NCBI RefSeq assembly: GCF_018638295.1
Contig: NZ_JABTTS010000002.1
Location: 1-64,000, forward strand
Reading direction: 5' to 3'
Source of the DNA: Streptomyces sp. CHD11
GTDB taxonomy: Bacteria; Actinomycetota; Actinomycetes; Streptomycetales; Streptomycetaceae
Length of the DNA: 64,000 nucleotides
A program made the position numbers and the translations under genes. The notes beneath the pieces are model-generated. The model saw nothing but the letters and a program-made list of their open reading frames with translations. It was not told the origin of the DNA and did no database searches. Positions 16,772 to 29,517 of this stretch are shown piece by piece (the first letter of the stretch is position 1; each line of letters starts with the position of its first letter).

Positions 16772-17146
16772 TCACTCCCCGGCGGCGGAGGTCGTGGCCC
16801 GGTTCGCCGAGAGCGTGGCGCCGGCGGTGTCGTCGGCGATGCTCTCGTGGTGGCGGATCACCTCGGCGATGATGAAGGTGAGGAACTTCTCCGCGAAGGC
16901 CGGGTCGAGTTTGGCGTTCTCGGCGAGGGCGCGCAGCCGGGCGATCTGGCGGGCCTCGCGGCCGGGGTCGGCGGGCGGCAGCCGGTGCTCGGCCTTGAGG
17001 CGGCCGACCTGCTGGGTGCACTTGAAGCGTTCGGCGAGCATGTGGACGACGGCGGCGTCGATGTTGTCGATGCTGTCGCGCAGCCGGCCGAGTTCCTCGC
17101 GGACCGCGGGGTCGGCGTCACCGGTCGTGGTGTTGCTGGTGGTCAT
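16772..17146 (-). CDS. chorismate mutase, AroQ type
   Basis: This 124-residue all-helical protein matches the small monofunctional AroQ chorismate mutase, which converts chorismate to prephenate for Phe/Tyr synthesis. The helix 1 pattern LGRLRDSIDNIDAAVVHMLA, the catalytic-region Arg/Lys in ERFKCTQQVGRLKAEH, and DPGREARQIARLRALAE with FLTFIIAEVIRHHESIAD are the expected three helices. The N-terminal 15 and C-terminal 20 residues are low complexity. It is cytoplasmic and stands alone, 103 bases upstream of the receiver regulator. Trp biosynthesis genes that compete for chorismate lie about 20-27 kb away. Confidence 0.9.
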   Translation of the reverse strand: MTTSNTTTGDADPAVREELGRLRDSIDNIDAAVVHMLAERFKCTQQVGRLKAEHRLPPADPGREARQIARLRALAENAKLDPAFAEKFLTFIIAEVIRHHESIADDTAGATLSANRATTSAAGE

Positions 17147-17253
17147 GGGGCGTCAGCCTACGGTGCGGGCGGCCGGCGGGGCGGCGGTGTCCGGGGCGCG
17201 GGCCGGGGCGGGACCGTACAGTGGAACCGGGTTCAGGCGCGCGGGGGTGCGAC

Positions 17254-18147
17254 ATGGCGGACGGCGGACCGGTGGAGCACGGTTTTCCGCATCTGGAGAC
17301 GGTGCGGGAGGCCGTCACGGCGCTGTACCGGCGGTTGTCGTACGACACGGTCCGGACGTTCTCGGTGAGTGTGGCGCCCGCCGATGTGGCGTTCTGTGAC
17401 ACGGACGACCTGCATCTGGGGGCGCAGCGGGTGGCCCACGAGATGGTGCGGCACTACCGGCTGCCGGACGCGCGGCTGATCGTCGGCTTCCGTGCGATGA
17501 CCCATGCGGCGAACGTGGAACTGACGGCGGGGCCGGAGTACTTCGTCGAGCTGAACGACCGGTTCCGGACCCATCGGCGGGACATCGGGGCGGCGCTGGC
17601 GCACGAGGTGGCGCATGTGTATCTGCACCGGCTGGGGCTGTCGTTCCCGGGGACCCGGGACAACGAGATCCTCACCGACACGGCGGCGACGTATCTGGGG
17701 GCGGGGTGGCTGCTGCTGGACGCGTTCCGCCAGGACGGGGCGTCCTCGCAGAAGCTGGGGTACCTCACACCGGAGGAGTTCGGGTACGTGCTGGCGAAGC
17801 GGTCACTGATGTTCGGGGAGGACCCGTCGGTGTGGTTCACCAGCGCGCAGGCGTACACCGCGTACGGCAGGGGGATGGCGCTGGCGCGGCGGGACGGGGA
17901 GCAGCCGCCGCTGCGCTCCGCGGGGTGGGTGGGGAGGCAGCGGTATGCGCGGGATCGGCGGCATGCCCGGGACCACCGCCCCGTCGCCGGTGAGGCGAAG
18001 GTGCCGTACCGCTTCGCGGCGGGCAGCGAGGGACTGCTGGTGTCGTTTCCGTGTCCTGCCTGTCATCAGTGGATTCGGGTGCCGGTGAAGGGGCGCGTGC
18101 GGGTGCGGTGCGGGTTGTGCCGGACGGTGTCGGAGTGTGACACGTGA
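17254..18147 (+). CDS. putative zincin-like metalloprotein with C-terminal zinc ribbon
   Basis: This encodes 297 residues. The central region has the gluzincin-like motif HEVAH at 117-121 with a downstream Glu in DNEILTDTAATYLG (about residue 138), so a single catalytic zinc is likely. The C-terminus has two CxxC knuckles, FPCPACHQWIRVPVKG and VRCGLC, typical of a zinc ribbon. No signal peptide or membrane segment is present, so it is predicted cytoplasmic. I chose the ATG at 17254 over the in-frame GTG at 17221. The substrate is unknown, and I do not recognise a named family. A dispersed repeat follows the gene. Confidence 0.75.
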   Translation: MADGGPVEHGFPHLETVREAVTALYRRLSYDTVRTFSVSVAPADVAFCDTDDLHLGAQRVAHEMVRHYRLPDARLIVGFRAMTHAANVELTAGPEYFVELNDRFRTHRRDIGAALAHEVAHVYLHRLGLSFPGTRDNEILTDTAATYLGAGWLLLDAFRQDGASSQKLGYLTPEEFGYVLAKRSLMFGEDPSVWFTSAQAYTAYGRGMALARRDGEQPPLRSAGWVGRQRYARDRRHARDHRPVAGEAKVPYRFAAGSEGLLVSFPCPACHQWIRVPVKGRVRVRCGLCRTVSECDT

Positions 18148-18170
18148 GGGTTCACCGGTGGTCCGCCGAG

Positions 18171-18230
18171 TGCGGGTGCGTCGTGGCTGGTCGCGCCCGC
18201 GCGGCGGAGCCGCACATCGATGCAGCCCCG
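18171..18230 (+). repeat. dispersed intergenic repeat, family B copy 1
   Basis: About 60 bases resemble 39910-39970, sharing the blocks TGCGGG, GTCGCGC, CGGAG-CGCA and CAGCCCCG in the same order and spacing. The element is internally palindromic around GCGCGGCGGAGCCGC. Similar elements are, from memory, scattered in Streptomyces intergenic DNA. It lies between two convergent genes and may act as a terminator. Confidence 0.6.
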
Positions 18231-18242
18231 CCCTCCGGGAGG

Positions 18243-18968
18243 CTATGGCTCACGCACGATCCCCTGTGAGCGGGCCTCGGCCAGCCATTCGGGGAACTCG
18301 CCCACCAACTGGTCGTACAGCTCGGCGTCCGTGACTTCGCCCGGGTTCGCGCCGGCGTGGAAGAAGCCCGCGTTGTCCACGACGCGTTTCGCCGGGACGG
18401 CCAGGTCGTCGAGCCGGCGGAGGTAGTCGAACTGTCTGCTGTGCGGGTCGCCGAAGCCGATGAACTGCCAGAAGAGCGGGAGGCGGGCGGCCTTGCACAG
18501 GTACTTCTCCGCGGCGAGCTTGTTGACGGGGCCGCCGTCGGTCTGGAAGACGACGAGGGCCGGGTCGGTGGAGCCGCTGTCCAGGTAGTGGTCGATGACC
18601 GCGTCCATGGCCAGGTGGTAGCTGGTCCTGCCCATGTGGCCGAGGCCGGACACGATCCGCTCGATGCGGCCCCGGTGGCCGCCGAGGGCGATGTCGGTGA
18701 CGGCGTCGACGTCGGTGGAGAAGAAGACGACCGGGACCGTGCCGTCGTCGTCGAGGTGGGCCGCGAGACCCAGCACCCGGTCGGCGAGGGCCTGCACGCT
18801 GCCGTCCCTGTAGTACGGCTTCATCGAGCCGGAGTAGTCGACCACCAGGTAGACGGCGGCGCGCAGACCGTCCAGCCCGTGCTCGGCGAGTGACACCCCG
18901 GCGGTCTTGTAGAGGCTGACCAGCGCGGGCGCGGTCTCCTCGACCTTCGTCAGGCTGATCGCGGCCAT
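18243..18968 (-). CDS. vWA domain protein, TerF-like
   Basis: This 241-residue cytoplasmic protein consists mostly of one von Willebrand A domain. The MIDAS metal site is intact: D44-Y-S-G-S in LVVDYSGSMKPYY, Thr in MGRTSYHLAMD and Asp in FQTDGG. The N-terminal ISLTKVEETAPALVSLYKTA is the short leader seen in the TerF/vWA proteins of tellurium-resistance and stress systems. No terA-E or other ter gene is near, so this is an orphan member. Its role in metal or stress response is inferred from the family only. Confidence 0.88.
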   Translation of the reverse strand: MAAISLTKVEETAPALVSLYKTAGVSLAEHGLDGLRAAVYLVVDYSGSMKPYYRDGSVQALADRVLGLAAHLDDDGTVPVVFFSTDVDAVTDIALGGHRGRIERIVSGLGHMGRTSYHLAMDAVIDHYLDSGSTDPALVVFQTDGGPVNKLAAEKYLCKAARLPLFWQFIGFGDPHSRQFDYLRRLDDLAVPAKRVVDNAGFFHAGANPGEVTDAELYDQLVGEFPEWLAEARSQGIVREP

Positions 18969-19111
18969 ACGGCTCCCCCTCGGTCACGGAACTGGGCCCG
19001 AGAGTACGGCACGCCCACCCCGCCCCTCACCGTGTCCACCCGGGTTCGCTATTTTGTTCGCCGCCGTCCCCACCGGCTCTTTTTCCGTCCGCGTCCCCGA
19101 GGAGCCGGCCC

Positions 19112-20038
19112 GTGGATTCCGAGTCCGCCGTCACCACCTGCTACCGCCACCCGAAGGTGGAGTGCCACGTCCGCTGCATGCGGTGCGAGCGGTACATCTG
19201 CCCGGACTGCATGCGGGATGCGGCCGTGGGCCACCAGTGCCCCGAGTGCGTGAAGGAGGGCGCGCGGTCGATGCGGCAGGCCCGCACCCTGGTGGGCGGC
19301 CGGGTGTCGGCGGTACCGGTGGTGACGTACGTACTGATCGCCGTCAACCTCCTGGTGTATCTGGCGGAGTTGCTGCGGCCGGAGGTCGTGGACCGGTTCG
19401 CGATGGTGGGCGCGGGGCTGCTCGGGCCGGACGGGGAGCACTATGTGTGGCTCCACCCGTACCCGGGGGGCTTCACCCCGGAGGGGGTGGTGGACGGGGA
19501 GTGGTACCGGCTGCTGACCGGCGCGTTCCTTCATCTGCCGCCCGCCGAGGGCACGTTCGGGATCCTGCACATCGTGATGAACATGGCGGTGCTGTGGAAT
19601 CTGGGCCGGCTGGTCGAGCCGATGCTCGGCCGGGTCCACTACCTCGCGCTGTACCTGCTGTCGGCCCTGGGCGGGTCGGTGCTGGTGCTGCTGATCTCGC
19701 CCGGGGACGCCGTGGTCGGCGCGTCCGGTGCGATCTTCGGTGTCGGGGCCGCGTACTACGTGGTGGCGCGGCGCGTGGGCGCCCCCATGGCACAGGTCAA
19801 CCGGTTCATGGCCGGGCTGCTGCTGTGGCTGGTGGTCTCCGCGGTGGTCACCTCCTGGGAGGGGCACCTCGGCGGGCTGCTGGCGGGCGGTGCGGTGGCG
19901 GCGGTCTTCGCGTACGTGCCCCGGGGCGACCGCCGGGTGCTTCTCCAGGCGGCGGCCTGTACTGTCCTGCTGGCGTTGTTGCTGGTGGCGGCCGCGGTGA
20001 AGGTGTCCGGGCTGACGAGCGGAGGTGCCGCGCTGTGA
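19112..20038 (+). CDS. rhomboid intramembrane serine protease with N-terminal B-box-type zinc finger
   Basis: This encodes 308 residues. Residues 10-46 hold a Cys/His-rich zinc finger (CYRHPKVECHVRCMRCERYI, then CPDC and HQCPECV). About six transmembrane helices follow. The rhomboid active site is complete: Ser205 in VVGASGAIFGVGAAY and His252 in WEGHLGGLLAGG, with the HIVMNMAVLW motif at 153-162. It would cleave membrane-anchored substrates within the bilayer. The GTG at 19112 has GGAG eight bases upstream. The stop overlaps the next start (GTGA, 20035-20038), tying it to the chitosanase gene. Confidence 0.93.
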   Translation: MDSESAVTTCYRHPKVECHVRCMRCERYICPDCMRDAAVGHQCPECVKEGARSMRQARTLVGGRVSAVPVVTYVLIAVNLLVYLAELLRPEVVDRFAMVGAGLLGPDGEHYVWLHPYPGGFTPEGVVDGEWYRLLTGAFLHLPPAEGTFGILHIVMNMAVLWNLGRLVEPMLGRVHYLALYLLSALGGSVLVLLISPGDAVVGASGAIFGVGAAYYVVARRVGAPMAQVNRFMAGLLLWLVVSAVVTSWEGHLGGLLAGGAVAAVFAYVPRGDRRVLLQAAACTVLLALLLVAAAVKVSGLTSGGAAL

Positions 20039-20934
20039 AACCCGCAGGTGTGCTCCTGTCCGCCGTCCCCCTGGTCGCCGCGGCGGTGTACTTCATGTTG
20101 CCGTCCGACTCCCCCGGCACCCCGGCACCACAGCCCGCGGCCACCGCGCAGACGGCGCTGGAGGAGGCCAAGGACCGGGCCGAGCAGGAACTGGCGGCCG
20201 ACGACGCGGTCGTCGCCGCCCGGCCGCCGGGGCTGGCCGCCCCGGAGAAGAAGGATCTGGCCCAGCGGCTGGTGGCGAGCGCCGAGCACGCGACGACCGA
20301 CTGGCGCTCCACCTACGGCTCGATCGGGGACGCGGACGACGGCTGCGGGTACACGGCGGGCATCGTCGGCTTCTGCACCGGTACCCACGATCTGCTCGCG
20401 CTGGTCGAGACCTACACCGAAGACCACCCGGACAACGGGCTGGCGCCCTATCTGCCGGCGCTGCGCGACGTCGACGGCACGGACTCGCACGAGGGACTGG
20501 ACCCCGGCTTCCCGGCCGCCTGGACGGCGGAGGCGAAGACGGACGCGTTCCGCGCGGCGCAGGAGGCGGAGCGCGACCGCCGGTACTTCGGACCGGCGGT
20601 ACGCCTGGCGAAGCTGGACGGCCTCGGCACCCTCGGCCAGTTCGTCTACTACGACGCGATGGTCCTCCACGGGCCCGGCACCGGGGCGGGCGGCTTCTAC
20701 GACGTCCGCGCACGGGCCCTCGACCGGGCCCGGACGCCCGCGGCGGGCGGTGGCGAGGAAACGTATCTCGGCGCCTTCCTGGACGTCCGCCGCGCCACCA
20801 TGCTGGACCGGTACCCGGACCACGACACCTCCCGCGTCGACACCGCCCAGCGCCGCTTCCTCGACAAGGGCGACCTGGACCTCGGCACCCCGCTGGAGTG
20901 GGAGATGTACGGGGTGGCCTACAGGGTGGCGTGA
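20035..20934 (+). CDS. chitosanase, glycoside hydrolase family 46
   Basis: This encodes 299 residues. A hydrophobic N-terminus (GVLLSAVPLVAAAVYFML) is a signal peptide or anchor, followed by an Ala/Pro linker. From about residue 65 the protein aligns from memory with the Streptomyces sp. N174 chitosanase. The general acid Glu (Glu84 in VASAEHATTDW) and general base Asp (Asp102 in DDGCGYTAGI) are 18 residues apart, as in that enzyme (E22/D40). Further matches are VGFCTGTHDLLALVETYT, YYDAMVLHGPG and DTSRVDTAQRRFL. It would endo-hydrolyse chitosan outside the cell. The start codon lies inside the rhomboid stop, so expression is probably coupled to it. A terminator follows 13 bases later. Confidence 0.93.
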   Translation: MKPAGVLLSAVPLVAAAVYFMLPSDSPGTPAPQPAATAQTALEEAKDRAEQELAADDAVVAARPPGLAAPEKKDLAQRLVASAEHATTDWRSTYGSIGDADDGCGYTAGIVGFCTGTHDLLALVETYTEDHPDNGLAPYLPALRDVDGTDSHEGLDPGFPAAWTAEAKTDAFRAAQEAERDRRYFGPAVRLAKLDGLGTLGQFVYYDAMVLHGPGTGAGGFYDVRARALDRARTPAAGGGEETYLGAFLDVRRATMLDRYPDHDTSRVDTAQRRFLDKGDLDLGTPLEWEMYGVAYRVA

Positions 20935-20947
20935 GCCCCGACGTGTG

Positions 20948-20994
20948 AAGGCGCCTGCCCTGATGTCCGGTCGGGGACGGCGGGCAGGCGCCTT
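20948..20994. terminator. hairpin terminator after the chitosanase gene
   Basis: A perfect 13-base inverted repeat (AAGGCGCCTGCCC and its complement, ending at 20994) encloses a 21-base loop. It lies immediately downstream of the rhomboid-chitosanase pair. Confidence 0.85.
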
Positions 20995-21005
20995 CTCGGG
21001 GGGTC

Positions 21006-21053
21006 TGGGGGGTCTCCCCCCACAGATATCCCGCCCGTACGCCTTTGTACGGG
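21006..21053. terminator. possible terminators at the 3' end of gltD
   Basis: Two short hairpins stand side by side: TGGGGGG-TCT-CCCCCCA (21006-21022) and CCCGTAC-GCCTTT-GTACGGG (21034-21053). Either could end minus-strand gltBD transcription, 43 bases after the gltD stop. Confidence 0.45.
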
Positions 21054-21095
21054 ACGTATATGAGGGACCGTCAGGTCACCTTGTGCACCGCAGGG

Positions 21096-22551
21096 TCAGA
21101 CCGTCAGCGCGCGGTCCGTCGGGCGGACCGGGGCCGGCAGCTCGCTCGCCCCGGTGAGGGCGCGGTCGCAGCCGCGGGCGGCGGAGCGGCCCTCGGCGAT
21201 CGCCCACACGATGAGCGACTGGCCGCGTCCCGCGTCACCCGCGACGAACACACCCGGCACATTGGTCTGGAAGTCGGCGTCGCGAGCGATGTTACCGCGC
21301 TCGTCGAGCTCCAGGCCGAACTGCTCGACCAGGCCGTTGTCCCGGTCGGTGCCGGTGAAGCCCATGGCGAGGGTGACCAGCTGGGCGGGGATCTTCCGCC
21401 CGGTTCCCGGCTTCGGCGTGAGGCGGCCGTCTACGAACTCCACCTCGCTCAGGTGCAGCCACTGGACGTTGCCGTCCTCGTCGCCCTCGAAGTGGGTGGT
21501 GGAGACGGAGTAGACCCGCTCGCCGCCCTCCTCGTGGGCGCTGGTGACCTTGTAGAGCATCGGGAAGGTCGGCCACGGCTGGGCGACGGGATTCCGCTCC
21601 TCGTCCGGACGGGGCATGATCTCCAGCTGGGTGACGGACGCGGCGCCCTGGCGGTGGGCGGTGCCCACGCAGTCGGCACCGGTGTCACCGCCGCCGATCA
21701 CCACGACGTGCTTGCCCTCGGCGGAGACCGGCGGGGCGACGTAGTCGCCCTCCTGCACCTTGTTGGCCAGCGGCAGGTACTCCATGGCCTGGTAGACGCC
21801 CTTGAGCTCCCGGCCGGGCACCGGCAGGTCACGCGCGGTCGTCGCGCCGACGGCGAGGACCACGGCGTCGTACCGCTTGCGCAGCGCCGTGGCGGGCATG
21901 TCACGGCCGATCTCGATGCCGGTGCGGAACTTGGTGCCCTCCGCGCGCATCTGCTCGATACGGCGGTTGATGTGCCGCTTCTCCATCTTGAACTCGGGGA
22001 TGCCGTAGCGGAGCAGACCGCCGATGCGGTCGGCGCGCTCGTACACCGCGACCGTGTGGCCGGCCCGGGTCAGCTGCTGGGCGGCGGCCAGGCCCGCGGG
22101 TCCCGAGCCGACGACCGCGACGGTCTTGCCTGAGAGGCGTTCCGGGATCTGCGGGGCGACGTCACCGGTCTCCCACGCCTTGTCGATGATCGAGACCTCG
22201 ACGTTCTTGATGGTGACCGGCGGCTGGTTGATACCGAGCACACACGCCGACTCGCACGGAGCCGGGCAGAGCCGGCCGGTGAACTCCGGGAAGTTGTTGG
22301 TGGCGTGCAGCCGCTCGGAGGCGGCGCCCCAGTCCTCGCGGTAGGCGTAGTCGTTCCACTCGGGGATGAGGTTCCCGAGCGGGCAGCCGTTGTGACAGAA
22401 CGGGATGCCGCAGTCCATGCAGCGACTGGCCTGCTTGCTGATGATCGGCAGCAGGGAGCCGGGGACGTAGACCTCGTTCCAGTCCTTCGTGCGCTCTTCG
22501 ACCGGACGCGACCTGGCGACCTCGCGGCCGTGGTTGAGAAAGCCCTTCGGA

Positions 22552-22559
<8 letters not shown>
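21096..22559 (-). CDS. gltD: glutamate synthase (NADPH) small subunit
   Basis: This 487-residue flavoprotein beta subunit feeds electrons from NADPH via FAD and 4Fe-4S clusters to GltB. The N-terminal cysteine clusters ([20 protein letters not shown] and [18 protein letters not shown]) are present. Nucleotide-binding glycine motifs follow: [17 protein letters not shown] for FAD and [16 protein letters not shown] for NADPH, with a C-terminal [20 protein letters not shown]. The ATG at 22559 overlaps the gltB stop by eight bases, so the subunits are co-translated. Length is normal for GltD. Confidence 0.97.
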
Positions 22560-27171
<4,612 letters not shown>

Positions 27172-27519
27172 GTGGCATGTGAAGTGCCGAGGGACGACGT
27201 TGGCCCTCTGCTGGAGTGCAAAATTTCGTGCAGGTTACATGATGGAGCGGTTCTCGGGAACCGGGATATTCCGTTCCAGCATGCGGACACCGGGTGGGCC
27301 GCGGCGGGGGTTCCGCACCCTCGGTGGAAGTCCGGGGGACCGGACCGGGCAGATCGATGCCGGTCGGTCCGTGGCGGGAAAGAGCTCCTTCGCCCGACCC
27401 GCGAGGCACGCCGCCGGCCTCATTGCCCACAGCGCTTACGGCTCATGCCCAGTGGTCATGCCGCCGAAACCAGCAGGTAACGACTACTTATGCGGCCCCT
27501 GGCATAAACACGAAGGCCA
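27172..27519 (-). promoter_or_regulatory. gltB upstream region with an imperfect palindrome
   Basis: These 348 bases separate gltB from the 3' end of the VIT1 gene and must hold the gltBD promoter. Two AT-richer patches stand out (27218-27245 and 27477-27530). An imperfect palindrome with outer arms GGAAC and GTTCC occupies 27257-27277, 86 bases upstream of gltB, and could be an operator. I looked for a GlnR box here and found only a weak half (GTTAC then GAGCG). Confidence 0.3.
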
Positions 27520-28251
27520 CTATCCTATGGCCGTTCCGAACAGCGCACCCAGGGCGTACGTCACACCGGCCGCCGCGCCGCCGAGGGCGAGCTGCCGCAG
27601 GCCGCTGAACCACCAGGTGCGTGCCGTCACCCTGGCCACCACCGCACCGCACAGGAAGAGCCCGAGCAGCGCCAGCAGTACGGCCGGCCAGAGACTGCTC
27701 GCGCCGAGCAGATAGGGCAGTACGGGCAGCAGCGCGCCCAGCGAGAAGGAGCCGAAGCTGGACACGGCGGCCACGGTGGGCGAGGGGAGGTCGCCGGGAT
27801 CGATGCCCAGTTCCTCGCGGACGTGGATCTCCAGGGCCTGCTCGGGGTCCTTCGACAGCTGACGGGCGACCTCGCGGGCCAGCTCGGGCTCGACACCGCG
27901 GGCCTGGTAGAGGGCGGCGAGTTCCGCCTCCTCGTCCTCCGGGTGCTTGCGCAGCTCGCGCCGCTCGACGTCCAGCTCGGCCTGGACCAGCTCGCGCTGG
28001 GAGGCGACGGAGGTGTACTCGCCCGCGGCCATGGAGAAGGCGCCGGCGGCCAGTCCGGCGAGGCCGGTGAGGGCGACGGTCTGCGGAGCGACCGCACCGC
28101 CGGCGACACCGGTGATGAGGGCGAGGTTGGAGACCAGTCCGTCCATCGCGCCGAACACCGCCGGGCGCAGCCAGCCGCCGCTCACATCCCGGTGCGTGTG
28201 GTTGTCGCGGTGCGCCTCGTGCAGCGCCGCCTCGGTCTCGATGATGGCCAT
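27520..28251 (-). CDS. VIT1/CCC1 family Fe2+/Mn2+ transporter
   Basis: This 243-residue membrane protein has the CCC1/VIT1 layout: a His-rich N-terminus (HEAHRDNHTH), WLRPAVFGAMDGLVSNLALI (TM1), GLAAGAFSMAAGEYTSVASQ (TM2 with the metal-path Met/Glu), a charged cytoplasmic metal-binding helical region of about 90 residues (Glu-rich RELRKHPEDEEAELAALY), and three C-terminal helices. Family members move ferrous iron or manganese out of the cytosol. The start is the ATG at 28251. It is divergent from the ADP-ribosylglycohydrolase operon, with 261 bases between starts. No clear iron box is visible upstream. Confidence 0.92.
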   Translation of the reverse strand: MAIIETEAALHEAHRDNHTHRDVSGGWLRPAVFGAMDGLVSNLALITGVAGGAVAPQTVALTGLAGLAAGAFSMAAGEYTSVASQRELVQAELDVERRELRKHPEDEEAELAALYQARGVEPELAREVARQLSKDPEQALEIHVREELGIDPGDLPSPTVAAVSSFGSFSLGALLPVLPYLLGASSLWPAVLLALLGLFLCGAVVARVTARTWWFSGLRQLALGGAAAGVTYALGALFGTAIG

Positions 28252-28512
28252 GCCTGTCCCCCACAGCTTCTTCTTTGGACAAGTTCTACTCTTCGACAGA
28301 AACCAATCTACGCTTCCGCCTTCCCTCCCGCCAGCCAGGGAAGGCTCCTCTAACCTGCGGTGACACGCCGTCCGCCGGTGCGGGTGGAGGAACCTGGCGA
28401 TGTCGACCGGGTGACGCTGCGGCCGGTGAGGCTGCGGCGGTCACCACACCGGGGACAGTTCCGCCAAGGGCTCGGCGCCCTTCTCGGGGCGCGCCTGAGA
28501 GGAGAGCCGCGT

Positions 28513-29517
28513 ATGCCGTCGACTGCCCGCATCCCCTCACCCCCGGCGGCCGGAAACGCCCTCGGGCGCCGCGAACGGGCGCGCGGCGCGCTGCTCGGCC
28601 TGGCCGTCGGCGACGCGCTGGGCGCCCCGGCCGAGAACATGAAGCCCTCCGAGATCCGCGCCAGATGGGGCCGCATCACCGGCTACGTGACCGACCGCCC
28701 GGCGGGCACGGACGACACCGAGTACGCGATCTTCTCCGGCCTGCTGCTGGCCCGGCACGGCTCCGCGCTCACCCCGGCACATGTCGAGGCGGCCTGGCAC
28801 GAGTGGATCGCGGACCGCTCCGAGGGCCTCTTCAGGGGCGCCGGCTTCAGCGAGCGCGGCACCCTGGAGAACCTGCGCCGGGGACTGGCGGCGCCCATCT
28901 CCGCCCAGCACCGGCACGCCTGGAGCGACGGGCTGGCGATGCGGGCGGCGCCCCACGGGGTGTTCGCCGCGGGCCGTCCCGACGAGGCGGCCCGGCTGGC
29001 GGCGGTCGACGGTTCGGTCAGCCACGACGGCGAGGGCATCTACGGCGGACAGGCGGTCGCGGCGGGCGTCGCCGCGGCGATGGCCGGGGCGCCGGTGGTC
29101 GCGGTGGTGGCCTCGGCCCTGGCGGTGGTACCGGAGGACTCCTGGACCGCCCGTTCACTGCGCCGCGCCGTGACGGCGGCCCACCTCGGCGAACGGGCGG
29201 TCCGCGCGGCGGTGGTGATCGGCGGCTACCCGTGGACCGACCTGGCCCCCGAGGCGGTCGCCCTCGCCTTCGGCGCGTACGCGGCGGCCGACGGGGACTT
29301 CGAACAGGCCGTGCTGACGGCCGTCAACATGGGCCGCGACGCCGACACGACGGCGGCGGTCGCGGGGGCACTGGCCGGCGCCACCCAGGGCGTCGACGCG
29401 GTCCCCGCCCGCTGGGCGGCGGCCATCACCCCGGCCCGGGGCAGCTGCCTGCCCGCCATGGCCGGCCACCACGTCCTGACCATCGCGGACCTCCTGACCC
29501 CGGAGCCCTCCTCATGA
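28513..29517 (+). CDS. ADP-ribosylglycohydrolase family protein (paralogue 1)
   Basis: This encodes 334 residues of the DraG/ARH all-helical fold. Metal-site signatures are present: GALLGLAVGDALGAPAEN, GTDDTEYAIFSGLLLARHG (the TDDT motif) and the C-terminal VNMGRDADTTAAVAGALAGA (the DAD-T motif). Family members cleave N- or O-glycosidic bonds to ribose using two Mg ions, for example ADP-ribosyl-arginine or O-acetyl-ADP-ribose. The ATG at 28513 has AGGAG eight bases upstream; the open frame extends 51 codons further without support. It is the first gene of a six-gene operon in which every junction is an overlap or a gap under 10 bases. Its stop overlaps the next start (ATGA). Confidence 0.9.
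   Translation: MPSTARIPSPPAAGNALGRRERARGALLGLAVGDALGAPAENMKPSEIRARWGRITGYVTDRPAGTDDTEYAIFSGLLLARHGSALTPAHVEAAWHEWIADRSEGLFRGAGFSERGTLENLRRGLAAPISAQHRHAWSDGLAMRAAPHGVFAAGRPDEAARLAAVDGSVSHDGEGIYGGQAVAAGVAAAMAGAPVVAVVASALAVVPEDSWTARSLRRAVTAAHLGERAVRAAVVIGGYPWTDLAPEAVALAFGAYAAADGDFEQAVLTAVNMGRDADTTAAVAGALAGATQGVDAVPARWAAAITPARGSCLPAMAGHHVLTIADLLTPEPSS

Noticed and set aside
27228-27250. GlnR box upstream of gltB
   Set aside because: GTTAC is followed at six bases by GAGCG rather than a GAAAC-type half-site, so only one half matches.
28360-28512. Upstream start for the first glycohydrolase gene
   Set aside because: The extra 51 residues are Arg-rich and unrelated to the family; the ATG at 28513 has a good AGGAG site.
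28252-28512. Iron box upstream of the VIT1 gene
   Set aside because: No TTAGG...CCTAA-like palindrome is present in the divergent region, only AT-richer sequence.
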